Assembly (NCBI GenBank): GCA_030684775.1
Contig: JAUXXW010000098.1
Location: forward strand, 1 to 35,213
Reading direction: 5' to 3'
DNA length: 35,213 nucleotides
Source of the DNA: Pseudomonadota bacterium
GTDB lineage: Bacteria; Pseudomonadota; Gammaproteobacteria; Burkholderiales; Thiobacillaceae
Part shown: piece after piece, positions 24,025-32,837 of the stretch
How positions within the stretch are numbered: the first letter of the stretch is position 1
How the letters are laid out: the number at the start of each line of letters is the position of its first letter
Program-made: the position numbers and the translations under genes
Notes under the pieces: model-generated
Database searches by the model: none
What the model saw: the letters and a program-made list of their open reading frames with translations, nothing else
What the model was told of the DNA's origin: nothing

Positions 24025-24127
24025 AGTAGACGTAGGTTGGGCAAAGCGTAGCGTGCCCAACATGGCGACGGGTTGTTGGGCACGCTACGCTTTGCCCAAC
24101 CTACGCTTCTAAGACTTCAACTGCTGG
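24025..24127. repeat. Palindromic repeat, family A, copy 5 (with flanks)
   Basis: Near-perfect palindrome from 24031 to 24105, arms about 30 nt (GTAGGTTGGGCAAAGCGTAG outward). The left flank AGTAGACGTAGG and the right flank CTACGCTTCTA....TTCAACTGCTGG (to 24127) match the flanks of copy 3 in the opposite orientation, so this is the most complete copy. It lies in the divergent region upstream of both the ion cluster and the DUF2062 gene. Confidence 0.88.
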
Positions 24128-24205
24128 CCTTGGGTGCATCCAGGATGAACAATTCCGGATTAACCTATTCGTCACCCTTATCGACTGGACGATAATCCGC
24201 CTGGT

Positions 24206-24769
24206 TTGCATTCGCCGGGGCTTTGCTTGAAACACCTCTTTCGCAACTTTCTGCACAAGCATCGCCATGTTCGCGAGCACCGGGCGCTGGCATGGCTGGG
24301 GCCGGCGATTCACAACCCGCAGCTGTGGCATATCTGTCGTCATGGCATCGCGCTGGGGCTGGCGATAGGCCTGTTCTTCGGCCTCCTGATCCCGCTCATG
24401 CAAATACCATTCGCCGCGATGGCCGCGATCTGGTTGCGCGCCAATCTGCCGATTGCCGTACTCAGCACACTGATCACCAATCCGTTCACTTTCGGCCCGA
24501 TCTATTACGGCGCCTACCTTCTTGGCAACTGGGTTCTGGGCGAACCCGCGACCCAATCCGCAACACAGTTCGAAACTATCGCGCAGGGTACGGGAGGCTG
24601 GCTTTCTTCCTGGAGCGAGCAACTCGCCGGCTTCGGCCTGCCGCTATTTCTCGGCCTCGGCATTCTGGCCTGCACGCTGCCAGTGGCCGCCTACTTCATC
24701 GTCAATACGTTGTGGCGCGCCCACACCCTGCGTGCGTGGCGCAAGCGAAAAGCGCGCGCCGCCGGCTGA
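24206..24769 (+). CDS. DUF2062 membrane protein
   Basis: A protein of up to 187 residues of the DUF2062 family. Family blocks are IALGLAIGLFFGLLIPLMQIPFAAMAAIWLRANLPIAVLSTLITNPFTFGPIYYGAYLLG and a second hydrophobic stretch near 145-170. There is a basic tail (RAWRKRKARAAG). No ATG is available. The candidate starts are TTG at 24206 and TTG at 24227; the second is preceded by GGGG and gives a 180-residue product starting at LKHLFRN. The function of the family is unknown. It stands alone after palindrome copy 5. Confidence 0.82.
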   Translation: MHSPGLCLKHLFRNFLHKHRHVREHRALAWLGPAIHNPQLWHICRHGIALGLAIGLFFGLLIPLMQIPFAAMAAIWLRANLPIAVLSTLITNPFTFGPIYYGAYLLGNWVLGEPATQSATQFETIAQGTGGWLSSWSEQLAGFGLPLFLGLGILACTLPVAAYFIVNTLWRAHTLRAWRKRKARAAG

Positions 24770-24907
24770 CGGGCCAGCCTATCCAGACTTGCACTGACAC
24801 AGCGGTCGGGATCACACCACCAACAGCGCGGCCGCCGGCATGGCCAGCGCGAACAGCCCCCCTCCGGCCAATCTCGCAGACTGCTGGCAGCGGATTCCAT
24901 CTACGCC

Positions 24908-25999
24908 CTACGCCCGCTCCGGATACAAGCCCGCCAACCCCTCGCGATTGGCGGCGCAGACCCCGCGCTCGGTGATGATCCCCGTCACCAGCCGCGCCGG
25001 GGTGACGTCGAAGGCCGGATTGGCGGCGGGGCTGCCTTCCGGGGTGAGGCGTATTTCCACCACTCGCCCCGCGCCATCCAGGCCGGAGAGGTGGGTCACT
25101 TCCCTGGCGTTGCGTTCCTCGATGGGAATCTCGCGCCCGCTCGCCAGGGCGAAGTCGATGCTGGGGCCGGGTGCGGCCACATAGAAGGGCACGCCGTTGT
25201 CATGCGCCGCCAGTGCCTTGAGGTAAGTGCCGATCTTGTTGCAGACATCGCCGTTGGCGGCGGTGCGGTCGGTGCCGACGATGCACAGATCGACGCGGCC
25301 ATGCTGCATCAGGTGGCCGCCGGCATTGTCGGCGATCACCGTATGCGCCACGCCGTGCTTCGCCAGTTCCCAGGCGGTGAGGCTGGCGCCCTGGTTGCGC
25401 GGACGCGTTTCATCCACCCAGACATGCAGCGGAATACCCGCCGCCACCGCCGCGTAGACCGGCGCCAGCGCGGTGCCCCAATCGACCGTCGCCAGCCAGC
25501 CAGCATTACAGTGCGTGAGCAGGTTGACTGGCCCAGTTTTACGGTTGGCGATGGCCTGGATGAGATCGCCACCGTGGCGGCCGATGGCCTGATTCTGCGC
25601 CACATCCTCCGCACAGATCGCCGCCGCCTCGTCCCAGGCCGCCGCCGCGCGCTGTTCGGCGGCAAGCGGCAGCAGCTTCGCCAGCATCCGCCGCACCGCC
25701 CATTGCAGATTGACGGCGGTGGGGCGGGTAGCGATCAACGTATCAGCGGCGCCGCGCAGCGCGGCATCCTCGGCATCGCGGCTGGCCGCCAGCGCCAGAC
25801 CATAAGCGGCGGTCGCCCCGATCAGCGGCGCCCCGCGCACCCGCATCACGCGAATCGCCTCGGCGGCGTCTTCCAGAGAAGCGAGCCGATGGACGACGAA
25901 TTCATGCGGCAAACGGGTCTGATCGATGATCTCGACTACGCCGTCAGCGGGAGACCCGACGGGCCAGATGGTGCGGGTGGGAATGCCGTCGATATTCAT
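24908..25999 (-). CDS. mtnA: S-methyl-5-thioribose-1-phosphate isomerase
   Basis: A 363-residue enzyme of normal length that converts methylthioribose-1-phosphate to methylthioribulose-1-phosphate in methionine salvage. The start [13 protein letters not shown] aligns with the family; the upstream extension to 26047 does not. Catalytic Cys164 lies in [19 protein letters not shown] and Asp244 in [19 protein letters not shown], with [15 protein letters not shown] near residue 55. No other mtn genes are in the window. It is divergent from ubiJ, and its stop is followed by 138 bases with no clear feature. Confidence 0.95.
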   Translation of the reverse strand: MNIDGIPTRTIWPVGSPADGVVEIIDQTRLPHEFVVHRLASLEDAAEAIRVMRVRGAPLIGATAAYGLALAASRDAEDAALRGAADTLIATRPTAVNLQWAVRRMLAKLLPLAAEQRAAAAWDEAAAICAEDVAQNQAIGRHGGDLIQAIANRKTGPVNLLTHCNAGWLATVDWGTALAPVYAAVAAGIPLHVWVDETRPRNQGASLTAWELAKHGVAHTVIADNAGGHLMQHGRVDLCIVGTDRTAANGDVCNKIGTYLKALAAHDNGVPFYVAAPGPSIDFALASGREIPIEERNAREVTHLSGLDGAGRVVEIRLTPEGSPAANPAFDVTPARLVTGIITERGVCAANREGLAGLYPERA

Positions 26000-26046
26000 A
26001 GGAACTGGGAAGAAGTAGGCCGGGGCGGGATTATCGGGGTTTCGCA

Positions 26047-26052
26047 TACAAT
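26047..26052 (+). promoter_or_regulatory. Possible -10 element of ubiJ
   Basis: TACAAT at 26047-26052 lies six bases before the ubiJ ATG (26059), in CATACAATCCGGCCATG. No good -35 box is at the right distance, and no ribosome binding site lies before the ATG. If this -10 is used, transcription begins at or next to the ATG, giving a leaderless or nearly leaderless mRNA. Confidence 0.35.
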
Positions 26053-26058
26053 CCGGCC

Positions 26059-26637
26059 ATGTCTGACGCCACCCCCGACTTCCTTTTTACCGCCGCCCTC
26101 AACGCCCTGCTGGACAAGCAACCGACCGCGAAAACGCGGCTGGTGCGCCACGTCGGCAAGTGCGTGCGCCTGGTTCTGCCACTGCTGCCGCTCTCCCTGC
26201 GCATCGAAAGTGACGGCGGCTTTGTCCCCGCCTCGGCGGAGGCAGCAGCCGACGTGCAGCTTTTTCCCGATCTTTCCGCCGTGCCGCAATGGCTAAGCGG
26301 AGGCAAGCTCGGCGACCTGTTCCGGGTGGCCGGTGACGGCGTGCTCGCCGCCGATCTCGCCCATGCCCTGGCCGATTTCGACTGGGTGCTGGCGCTGCGG
26401 CCGTACCTCGGCGACATCGCCGCCAGCCGCGTCGACCAGTTCATCCAGGGCCTCACCGGCTGGCGCGCCCAGGCGGTCGAATCCGCCGGCCGCAACCTCG
26501 CCGAATACGCCGTCTACGAACAGGCCATGCTGGCCGAGCCGTTTGCCGTGCATGACTTCATCGCCGAAGTGGACCGCCTGCGCGAGGACGCGGATCGGTT
26601 TGAGGCACGGCTGGCGTTGCTGGAAAACCGGCAATGA
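26059..26637 (+). CDS. ubiJ: UbiJ, ubiquinone biosynthesis accessory factor (SCP2 domain)
   Basis: A 192-residue protein with an SCP2-like lipid-binding fold in residues 10-115 ([50 protein letters not shown]). A C-terminal helical part ends in a coiled coil ([23 protein letters not shown]), typical of UbiJ. UbiJ holds ubiquinone intermediates in the soluble Ubi complex and partners UbiK. The gene overlaps the zinc-finger gene by four bases (ATGA); ubiB follows. Confidence 0.92.
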   Translation: MSDATPDFLFTAALNALLDKQPTAKTRLVRHVGKCVRLVLPLLPLSLRIESDGGFVPASAEAAADVQLFPDLSAVPQWLSGGKLGDLFRVAGDGVLAADLAHALADFDWVLALRPYLGDIAASRVDQFIQGLTGWRAQAVESAGRNLAEYAVYEQAMLAEPFAVHDFIAEVDRLREDADRFEARLALLENRQ

Positions 26638-26858
26638 AATGCAGCATCTGCAAGACCGGTGAAACCCACCCAGGAAAAACCACAGTGACCTTGCAACGTG
26701 ATGAAAGCGTGTTGGTTATCCGCGACGTACCCGCCGAGATTTGCGAGGACTGCGGCGAGTATTACCTGGATGAAGTCACCGCCCGCCGGGTCTATGCGGA
26801 CGCGGAACAGGGTTTTATCCGCCATGTGGAAGTCGAAATTCAACGCTATGCCGCTTAA
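26634..26858 (+). CDS. YgiT-type zinc-finger protein (MqsA-like N-terminal domain)
   Basis: A 74-residue protein with two CxxC pairs, Cys3/Cys6 and Cys37/Cys40 (EICEDCGEYYLDE), which hold zinc in the YgiT/MqsA antitoxin N-terminal domain. The DNA-binding HTH domain of MqsA is absent, which is common in this short class. Such proteins normally pair with a DUF4258 or similar toxin encoded next to them. No toxin is beside it: ubiJ overlaps its start (ATGA), and ubiB follows 21 bases after its stop. It may have a non-toxin role in the ubi operon or be an orphan antitoxin. Confidence 0.85.
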   Translation: MKCSICKTGETHPGKTTVTLQRDESVLVIRDVPAEICEDCGEYYLDEVTARRVYADAEQGFIRHVEVEIQRYAA

Positions 26859-26879
26859 TTCACCACTGAACCTCATCTG

Positions 26880-28397
26880 ATGTACCTCTTCCGCCTCCTG
26901 CGTATCTGCCTCACCGCCGGCCGTTTCGGTCTGGATGAGTTTTTCCTCGGCCACGAGCGGGTGAAACTCGTGCGCTGGCTGGTGCAGACCCTGTTCTTCT
27001 GGCGCCAGCTATCCGCGCCGCGTGCCGAGCGCCTGCGCCTGGCGCTGGAATCGCTGGGGCCGATCTTCATCAAGTTCGGCCAGATGCTCTCCACCCGCCG
27101 CGATCTGGTGCCGCCGGACATCGCCGACGAACTGGCGAAGCTGCAGGATCGGGTGCCGCCCTTCCCCAGCCGGCAGGCGCTGGCGGTATTGCACCACGCC
27201 TACGGCCGTGATGCCGCCGAGGTGTTCGCCGAGTTCGACCCGACTCCGGTGGCCTCCGCCTCGGTGGCGCAGGTACACAAGGCGCGGCTGAAAACTGGTG
27301 AAGCGGTGGCGGTGAAGGTGCTGCGCCCCGGCATCCAGAAAGTCATCGGCCAGGACGTGAAGCTGCTCGACGCCTTCGCCCATCTGGTCGAACTGCTCTG
27401 GTGGGACGGCAAGCGTCTGAAGCCGCGCGAAGTGGTAGCCGAGTTCGCCAAGCACCTGGGCGACGAACTGGATCAGATGCGCGAGGCCGCCAACTGCTCG
27501 CAACTGCACCGCAACTTCGCCACCTCCTCGCTGCTGGTGGTGCCCGAGGTGTACTGGGATTACTGCGGCCCGGAAGTGATGGTGATGAGCTGGATGGACG
27601 GCACGCCCATCTCGCGCACCGACGAGCTGCGCCGACAGGGTATCGATTTTCCCCGTCTGGCCCGGGCCGGGGTGGAGTTGTTCTTCACCCAGGTGTTCCG
27701 CGACGGTTTTTTCCATGCCGACATGCACCCCGGCAACATCCAGGTCACCCCCGACGGCAAATACATCGCCCTCGATTTCGGCATCATGGGCACGCTCACC
27801 GATGGCGACAAAAATTACCTGGCGCAGAACTTCCTCGCCTTTTTCCGCCGCGATTACAAGAAAGTGGCGCAGGCGCACCTGGATGCCGGCTGGGTGCCGG
27901 CGGGTACCCGGGTGGACGAATTCGAGGCGGCCATCCGCGCGGTGTGCGAGCCGGTGTTCGACCGGCCGCTGAAGGAAATTGCCTTCGGCAAGGTGCTGCT
28001 GCGCCTGTTCCAGACCTCGCGCCGCTTCGGCATGGAAATCCAGCCGCAACTGGTGATGCTGCAGAAGACCCTGCTCAACATCGAAGGTCTCGGCCGCGAT
28101 CTCGACCCCGACCTTGATCTCTGGTCCACCGCCAAGCCGTTCCTGGAACGCTGGATGAACGAGCAGATCGGCTGGCGCGGCTGGCTGCGCACGTTCCAGG
28201 AAGAAGCGCCCTATTGGGGCGCGTTGATCCCGCAACTGCCGCGCCTCGCGCACCAGGCCCTGCGCGCGGACCGCCTGGAGCAACTGGAAGCCGGCATGGC
28301 GCTGATGTTGCGCCAGCAACAGGCGCGCAACCGCTGGCTGGGCGTGATCGCCGGCCTGCTGGCGGCGATGCTGGTGATGGGCTGGCTGGCTGGATAA
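26880..28397 (+). CDS. ubiB: UbiB, ADCK-type atypical kinase/ATPase for ubiquinone synthesis
   Basis: A 505-residue UbiB. The family-specific KxGQ motif is at 65-68 ([13 protein letters not shown]). An Ala-rich nucleotide loop is at 124-130 ([10 protein letters not shown]). The ATP Lys is Lys146 (VAVKVLRPG), the catalytic loop is FHADMHPGN (Asp281, Asn286) and the metal motif is DFG (299-301). A C-terminal membrane helix ([20 protein letters not shown]) anchors it. UbiB helps extract lipid-bound quinone precursors for the Ubi complex. The start ATG at 26880 lies 21 bases after the zinc-finger gene. The palindrome copy 6 follows the stop after a few bases. Confidence 0.95.
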   Translation: MYLFRLLRICLTAGRFGLDEFFLGHERVKLVRWLVQTLFFWRQLSAPRAERLRLALESLGPIFIKFGQMLSTRRDLVPPDIADELAKLQDRVPPFPSRQALAVLHHAYGRDAAEVFAEFDPTPVASASVAQVHKARLKTGEAVAVKVLRPGIQKVIGQDVKLLDAFAHLVELLWWDGKRLKPREVVAEFAKHLGDELDQMREAANCSQLHRNFATSSLLVVPEVYWDYCGPEVMVMSWMDGTPISRTDELRRQGIDFPRLARAGVELFFTQVFRDGFFHADMHPGNIQVTPDGKYIALDFGIMGTLTDGDKNYLAQNFLAFFRRDYKKVAQAHLDAGWVPAGTRVDEFEAAIRAVCEPVFDRPLKEIAFGKVLLRLFQTSRRFGMEIQPQLVMLQKTLLNIEGLGRDLDPDLDLWSTAKPFLERWMNEQIGWRGWLRTFQEEAPYWGALIPQLPRLAHQALRADRLEQLEAGMALMLRQQQARNRWLGVIAGLLAAMLVMGWLAG

Positions 28398-28402
28398 GCG
28401 AT

Positions 28403-28475
28403 GTAGGTTGGGCAAAGCGCAGCGTGCCCAACAAACCGCCGCCATGTTGGGCACGCTTCGCTTTGCCCAACCTAC
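28403..28475. repeat. Palindromic repeat, family A, copy 6
   Basis: Arms begin GTAGGTTGGGCAAAGCG at 28403 and end CGCTTTGCCCAACCTAC at 28475, with a loop of about 13 bases and one or two mismatches. It starts five bases after the ubiB stop, so it would cap that transcript with a strong hairpin, but there is no T run. Confidence 0.9.
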
Positions 28476-28476
28476 G

Positions 28477-28923
28477 CTTCAATCCATGCTTCAGCCGAGG
28501 CAGCTTGCTAATCAGGAAAGGCGTTGCTCATGCCGATACATGCCTTGCCCGACAAGTAGCAGCCGAGGGGATAAAGCACGCCCGTTTTCACCAGATCGTA
28601 ATGCCATACCGCTGGCACCCGGTGCGCACTCGCCCATTGCCACCCAGGTGCTCGTTCGAAACAGCCGCCACGGCTGAGAAAGCCGCAGCCAGGCAGGTCG
28701 TTCCGCATCCACCTTGGAAACATGGCTGTAGCCGCCTGGCGCGCCACTTTGAATCGAGGTTGGATACCTGCCCATTAGCCAAGGCAGGCACGTAGCGCCG
28801 GCTTCGTCCTTCTGATCAGACCCACGAAGACGGCGAGCGGAACGTAGAAGATACCGTCCCCGCGGGACACAACGCCAACGCTACATAGCGGCCTCCGTAG
28901 GCTCGGCTTATGGTCATTCGGGA
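28477..28923. other. 447-bp gap without a convincing gene
   Basis: Several short frames overlap here on both strands. The one with the most protein-like composition is minus-strand 28508-28747 (79 codons, five cysteines, tail CYLSGKACIGMSNAFPD). None has a ribosome binding site, a family match or a neighbour that would support it. A half copy of family B repeat lies near 28794 (GTAGCGCCGGCTTC). The stretch may be decayed coding DNA. Confidence 0.4.
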
Positions 28924-31900
28924 TTACCGCAAGGGTTTGCCGATGGCCGCACTGATGGTTTCCATGTCGGCCATCAGGCGTTTGAGCGCAGCGGCGTGTT
29001 TCGAGGCCAGGCTGGAAAGGGCTTCGAAGCGGGCACGGTCGCCGGTCGCCACGGAGGTAGCGGTGCTCGGCGTTCCCGCCTGTGCCGAAGCCGTCGCAGT
29101 CGCCGGGGCGCTCGCGGTGGTGGTGCAAGCCGTGTTCGCGACATCGGGTTTGCAGGCTGTCGTCCGGGTGCCGAGCAGTTGGACCACCTCTCCATCCAGG
29201 GTCTTCAAATCCTTCTTGCCCAGGTCTTCCAGCGCTTTCGTGGTCAACCGGTCACCCTCGCAGCCATCGCCATCAGCCGTTCCACCCGTCTTGCTGCCGC
29301 ATTGCAAATCCTGATAAACGTCGAGGACAACCTTGGAATAGCGGATCAGGGCCGCCTTGTAGACATCCGCCGCCGTGCCGTTGGGTGTACTGGCCGCCGT
29401 TTCGGTTGGAGTGGGCTGAGCCGCCGTCAGCGGGTCGGTGGACTCGCCGGCCGGCGTCGCGGGCGCGGGCACCCCGATGCCGAGATCGCTCAGCTTGAGG
29501 CTGTCCATTTCCAGCCCCTTGGTCTCGGCGAGTTGCGTGCGCAGGGCGCCGAGTGCGGGCACCTGACCGGCCAAGTTGAACAGCGCGAGCTTCTTCATGG
29601 TCTGGAAAATCGCTTTCTTGTCGGTATCGTAGCTTTTCACATACCAGTTGCCGACGTCGTCCTTGGCCAGTACCTGGTTGACGCTGCCACCACCGCTCAC
29701 GCGCACCCGGTTGACCGACTGCCAATACTGTTTGTCCATGTCCTGGCGCAATTTATCCTCGCCACTGGGTTGAGTGTCGGGGAAGGCGCGCTTGAAGGCT
29801 TGCCACAACATGTTGGAATCGTCTCTCTCGGAGATGCCCTGGAGGGAAGTGGCCGGCAGGCTATTGCGCAGATAGGAGGCGGCCGGCACCAGGGGCACCA
29901 TGCCGGCCCGGTGCGCCAGGAGTATCTGGATGGCTTCCTCGATACGTTGGCGCTGTTCGTCATCGCCCGCGAGTGTCGCTTCCACCTGCAAGCCGCGCAG
30001 GCGGGAAACCGCGAGGTCGACGGCTTCCCGAGGGTTTTCCACTTTGACCTTATCCAGACCGGCCAGCAGGGATTCGGCATTTTCCAGGCGGGCCTTCCAT
30101 ATTTGGAACAGCGCCGCGTCCGCTTTCCATTTCTCCAGTTGCGTGACCAGGCTCTTCACCAGTTTTCGCAGGTCGGGCAACTTGATTACCTTATCGGGAT
30201 CGGCAATCGGTTTGTCTTGTCCGGGCAACTCCTCGACGAGCAACTTGTGTTCCTTGCTGTCTTTACCCAGACAGGCATCCAGCAATGCGGTCGCTGTTCC
30301 CTCGGATAGATTGCAGGCGGTATCCGCCAATTTGTCGAAGGCCGTTTTCGCCTGCTCCAACGACGCGGCCGCCTTCTGGTACACGGGAATGGCCTCAGAC
30401 AGGATCGAGGCTGCCGCGGAAGACTGTTTATCCGTCTCATTCAGTGCCTCCAGCAATTTGCCAGGCAGCTTGTCCTGAAAGAGCCATTGATCGCCGGCAC
30501 GCTTCTTGACCGCTGCCAGCACACTCAGCCTGGCCATGCCGACACTTCTCCAGACCGCCTGTTCCCGCTCCTTTAGTCGGTCATTACGTTCATCGTCATT
30601 CAACTCGTCGAGACGGCGTATTTCGTTGGCCTGGCTGAGGATGGAATTGCCAATGGTTTGCAGGATCAGTGAGTAGGTTTCGATGGCCTTGCGCAGTTTT
30701 TTGTGTGCTTCCGCGCCGCTGGGCGAGGGCGGGGAAATACCGTACCGCGTGGCCATTTCCTCGTCCAGCAGGCTCAGGAACAGTTTCGAGTGATTGCCCT
30801 GCCCCCGTGCCCGCTCGGCGAACGCGGTCAGTTCGGTGCGCAGCTTCTTCTTGCATTTCTTTTTTTGGTCTTTCGATTCGCCGCTTTTTCCGCTTGTGCA
30901 GGCGACTGTGGCGGTAAGCGCGGCTTTCGGCTGGTCTTGCGCCAACAGCCTGATTTCCTCGACGGCCCGGCTGGCCTTGTTGATGTCGAGGTTGGCGACC
31001 GCCTGCCGCGTCGTCCAGGCCGCCGCAAGCGGGAGGGCGGCGGCGAATGCCTCGGAATTCTCGCCGCCGGTGGCCTTGATGGTTGCGGCGAGTTCACCGG
31101 GATTTACTGTTGCCAGGGCTTCCAGGCAGGCGAATGAGGCCTCGCGGTCGTGCTGTAGTTGGTTCAATTTATCCTGATAGGCCTTTTTATCCGCATCAGT
31201 AGCAGTAGCGGAAAGCGCTTGAGGCTGAACTTCGAAGGCCGCTTTCAGTGCGTCCGGCATTGGCCGCGTGGCCATGCCTCTGAGGAAATTGTCGGCATCG
31301 GCGCAGGAATTCGGATGACTCGCCGTGTCGGCCAGTTCTTTCAAACCTGAGGCCAGCCTGTCCTTGTCGAATCCCGGCGCCTTGCTCAGCTTCGCCAGGG
31401 CATGCTCCGCCAACCAGGTTTGCCGCACATCCCGCTCGATGGCGAAGGTTTGTTTTGCTTTGTTGTCGGCGCATTTCCTGTCCGCCGCATGACGATGGTA
31501 GCGGTCGATTTCGCCGCAATAACTGGTTTCATCGAGCAGCCGCGCATAGATTTCCGCCAGCCGTTCGCGGCTGCCCAGAGAGGCCGCCTGGCCCGCGAGC
31601 CGTGCATCCGCCCGCGTGAAAAGATCGGGGAGTTGCCGCACGTCTTTTTCGTCGTGAATATCCTCGGCAAGGCTGTAAAGAAGGGTGCTGACACTGCCAT
31701 CGTTGTCGATCATGGCCGCCAGTTCTTCCAGCGAAGCCCTGATCTGCCGGGCGTAGGGGCTCAGGCTGCCTTGATCGTAGCCGCCGGAGATCGTGTCCTG
31801 AATCATCGTCCTGATGAGGGGGCGCGCGGAAAGCGCGAGCGAGGCCACCTGTTCGAGCTGGATATCGGGTTCGTTAATCAACGGCCCCTTGTAGACGTCC

Positions 31901-31974
31901 ACGTCCACGTGCAGGCTGGAACAGCCGGCCAGGGCGAGCAGTATGAGCAAGGCGAGTGGGTGCTTGGCGAACAT
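28924..31974 (-). CDS. Large lipoprotein (1016 residues), unknown
   Basis: Starts with a lipoprotein signal (lipobox LAGC, Cys18, followed by Ser-Ser, so probably sorted to the outer membrane). CAAGGAGA lies eight bases before the ATG. The rest is almost all charged alpha-helix with many Lys/Glu/Ala runs (a KKKCKKKLRTELTAFAERARG stretch near the middle, KLVKSLVTQLEKWKADAALF later). It has scattered cysteines and a C-terminal third with Thr/Ala/Pro-rich linkers (about 850-880 and 960-985). One segment, VNRVRVSGGGSVNQVLAKDDVGNWYVKSYDTDKKAIFQTM near residue 760-800, looks like a beta-rich folded core. I do not recognise a family. It is the second gene of an operon behind the 208-residue lipoprotein, 27 bases away. 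Its base use looks a little less GC-rich than its neighbours. Confidence 0.85.
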   Translation of the reverse strand: MFAKHPLALLILLALAGCSSLHVDVDVYKGPLINEPDIQLEQVASLALSARPLIRTMIQDTISGGYDQGSLSPYARQIRASLEELAAMIDNDGSVSTLLYSLAEDIHDEKDVRQLPDLFTRADARLAGQAASLGSRERLAEIYARLLDETSYCGEIDRYHRHAADRKCADNKAKQTFAIERDVRQTWLAEHALAKLSKAPGFDKDRLASGLKELADTASHPNSCADADNFLRGMATRPMPDALKAAFEVQPQALSATATDADKKAYQDKLNQLQHDREASFACLEALATVNPGELAATIKATGGENSEAFAAALPLAAAWTTRQAVANLDINKASRAVEEIRLLAQDQPKAALTATVACTSGKSGESKDQKKKCKKKLRTELTAFAERARGQGNHSKLFLSLLDEEMATRYGISPPSPSGAEAHKKLRKAIETYSLILQTIGNSILSQANEIRRLDELNDDERNDRLKEREQAVWRSVGMARLSVLAAVKKRAGDQWLFQDKLPGKLLEALNETDKQSSAAASILSEAIPVYQKAAASLEQAKTAFDKLADTACNLSEGTATALLDACLGKDSKEHKLLVEELPGQDKPIADPDKVIKLPDLRKLVKSLVTQLEKWKADAALFQIWKARLENAESLLAGLDKVKVENPREAVDLAVSRLRGLQVEATLAGDDEQRQRIEEAIQILLAHRAGMVPLVPAASYLRNSLPATSLQGISERDDSNMLWQAFKRAFPDTQPSGEDKLRQDMDKQYWQSVNRVRVSGGGSVNQVLAKDDVGNWYVKSYDTDKKAIFQTMKKLALFNLAGQVPALGALRTQLAETKGLEMDSLKLSDLGIGVPAPATPAGESTDPLTAAQPTPTETAASTPNGTAADVYKAALIRYSKVVLDVYQDLQCGSKTGGTADGDGCEGDRLTTKALEDLGKKDLKTLDGEVVQLLGTRTTACKPDVANTACTTTASAPATATASAQAGTPSTATSVATGDRARFEALSSLASKHAAALKRLMADMETISAAIGKPLR

Positions 31975-32001
31975 ATTGGTATCTCCTTGGTGCCGGTCAG
32001 G

Positions 32002-32628
32002 TTATTCGGCTTTGGCGCTGTACTTTTTATTGATATCGCTTAGTGCCTGTTCCTGGCGGACGGCATTGACCCAGCCTTCGAGCAAAGCCTGGCGCAGATG
32101 GCTGGTGTCGCTGTCCAGTTGCACTTCCGCGATCGAGCCCAGGGCGGAATCCACGGCTGAGAAGAAATCCTGGGGCGTCGAGCCCATCACGATCACCAGG
32201 CGGTGGTCCTTGGGCGCCTCCCGGAAGCCTTCCGGTCCGAACATCACCAGGCGGCGGTTGCGATAGGGCGTGGCGAGCAGCGGTTTACCGGTCGAATTGT
32301 TCTTGGCGCCGCCGGATATGTTGTTGAGATCGGCGCCGTTCAGGGTGTCGATGAGGGAAGCGGGCACCCAGCCGCTGGCGAAGTGGGTGCGGCTGAGCAG
32401 GTTCGCCTGGCCGCGCACCCGCACCCGGTAGACGGTCTGCGGGATTTGCTCGGTGGGATCGAACACGCCCAGGTAATAGGTTTGCAGGATGTCGTCCGAG
32501 GGCGTGACGCCCGCGACGACCAAGGCACCGCCAAACAGTGCCCGGTTTTCCGGGCCGTTGGCGCAGCCCTGCAACAACAGCGCCGCCGACAAGACGGCAG
32601 CCACTTTGCATGCCACGATGTTTTTCAT
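32002..32628 (-). CDS. Lipoprotein (208 residues), unknown
   Basis: Lipoprotein signal with Cys22 (LLLQGCANG); CAGGAG lies before the ATG at 32628. The mature part contains ILQTYYLGVFDPTEQIPQTVYRVRVRGQANLLSRTHFASGWVPASLIDTLNG, then RRLVMFGPEGFREAPKDHRLVIVMGSTPQDFFSAVDSAL, and a helical C-terminus. It looks like a compact alpha/beta envelope protein. I do not recognise the family. Being first in the operon and close to the 1016-residue lipoprotein gene, it probably works with that protein. It is divergent from exbB. Confidence 0.85.
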   Translation of the reverse strand: MKNIVACKVAAVLSAALLLQGCANGPENRALFGGALVVAGVTPSDDILQTYYLGVFDPTEQIPQTVYRVRVRGQANLLSRTHFASGWVPASLIDTLNGADLNNISGGAKNNSTGKPLLATPYRNRRLVMFGPEGFREAPKDHRLVIVMGSTPQDFFSAVDSALGSIAEVQLDSDTSHLRQALLEGWVNAVRQEQALSDINKKYSAKAE

Positions 32629-32677
32629 ATTTTTCTCCTGTTGATCCTTACGGCATCCAACGGATGAGTCGTCCGGG

Positions 32678-32707
32678 ATTGCAGACCCCGGGGTTGTAAG
32701 TAGTCAA
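32678..32707 (-). promoter_or_regulatory. Possible promoter of the two-lipoprotein operon
   Basis: On the minus strand, TTGACT (32707-32702) is followed after 18 bases by TGCAAT (32683-32678). Both are fair sigma-70 boxes. Transcription would begin near 32671, about 43 bases before the 208-residue lipoprotein ATG. Confidence 0.35.
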
Positions 32708-32760
32708 GAAGAAAATGAAAAAAACGTCCGCGCCACAGTTCGATGCCTGGATTGCCCGGT

Positions 32761-32803
32761 TTGATGTCCGCGTGAGCCTGCTCTATAAGCACTCCCTTAT
32801 AAT
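32761..32803 (+). promoter_or_regulatory. Sigma-70 promoter(s) of the exbB-exbD-tonB-like operon
   Basis: TTGATG (32761-32766), a 17-base spacer and TATAAG (32784-32789) form a good promoter. A perfect TATAAT follows at 32798-32803 without a clear -35. Either would start transcription 25-40 bases before the exbB ATG at 32838. Confidence 0.6.
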
Positions 32804-32837
32804 CCGGCCCGCCTTCCCTACCCCGCGCGTGCCTCTC

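Noticed and set aside
28508-28747. A 79-codon Cys-containing minus-strand frame after ubiB
   Set aside because: No ribosome binding site, no family, overlapped by two other frames of similar quality; kept only as possible decayed sequence.
32715-32837. An upstream start for exbB adding 41 residues
   Set aside because: The added part has no family similarity and contains the best promoter boxes; the ATG at 32838 aligns with ExbB proteins.
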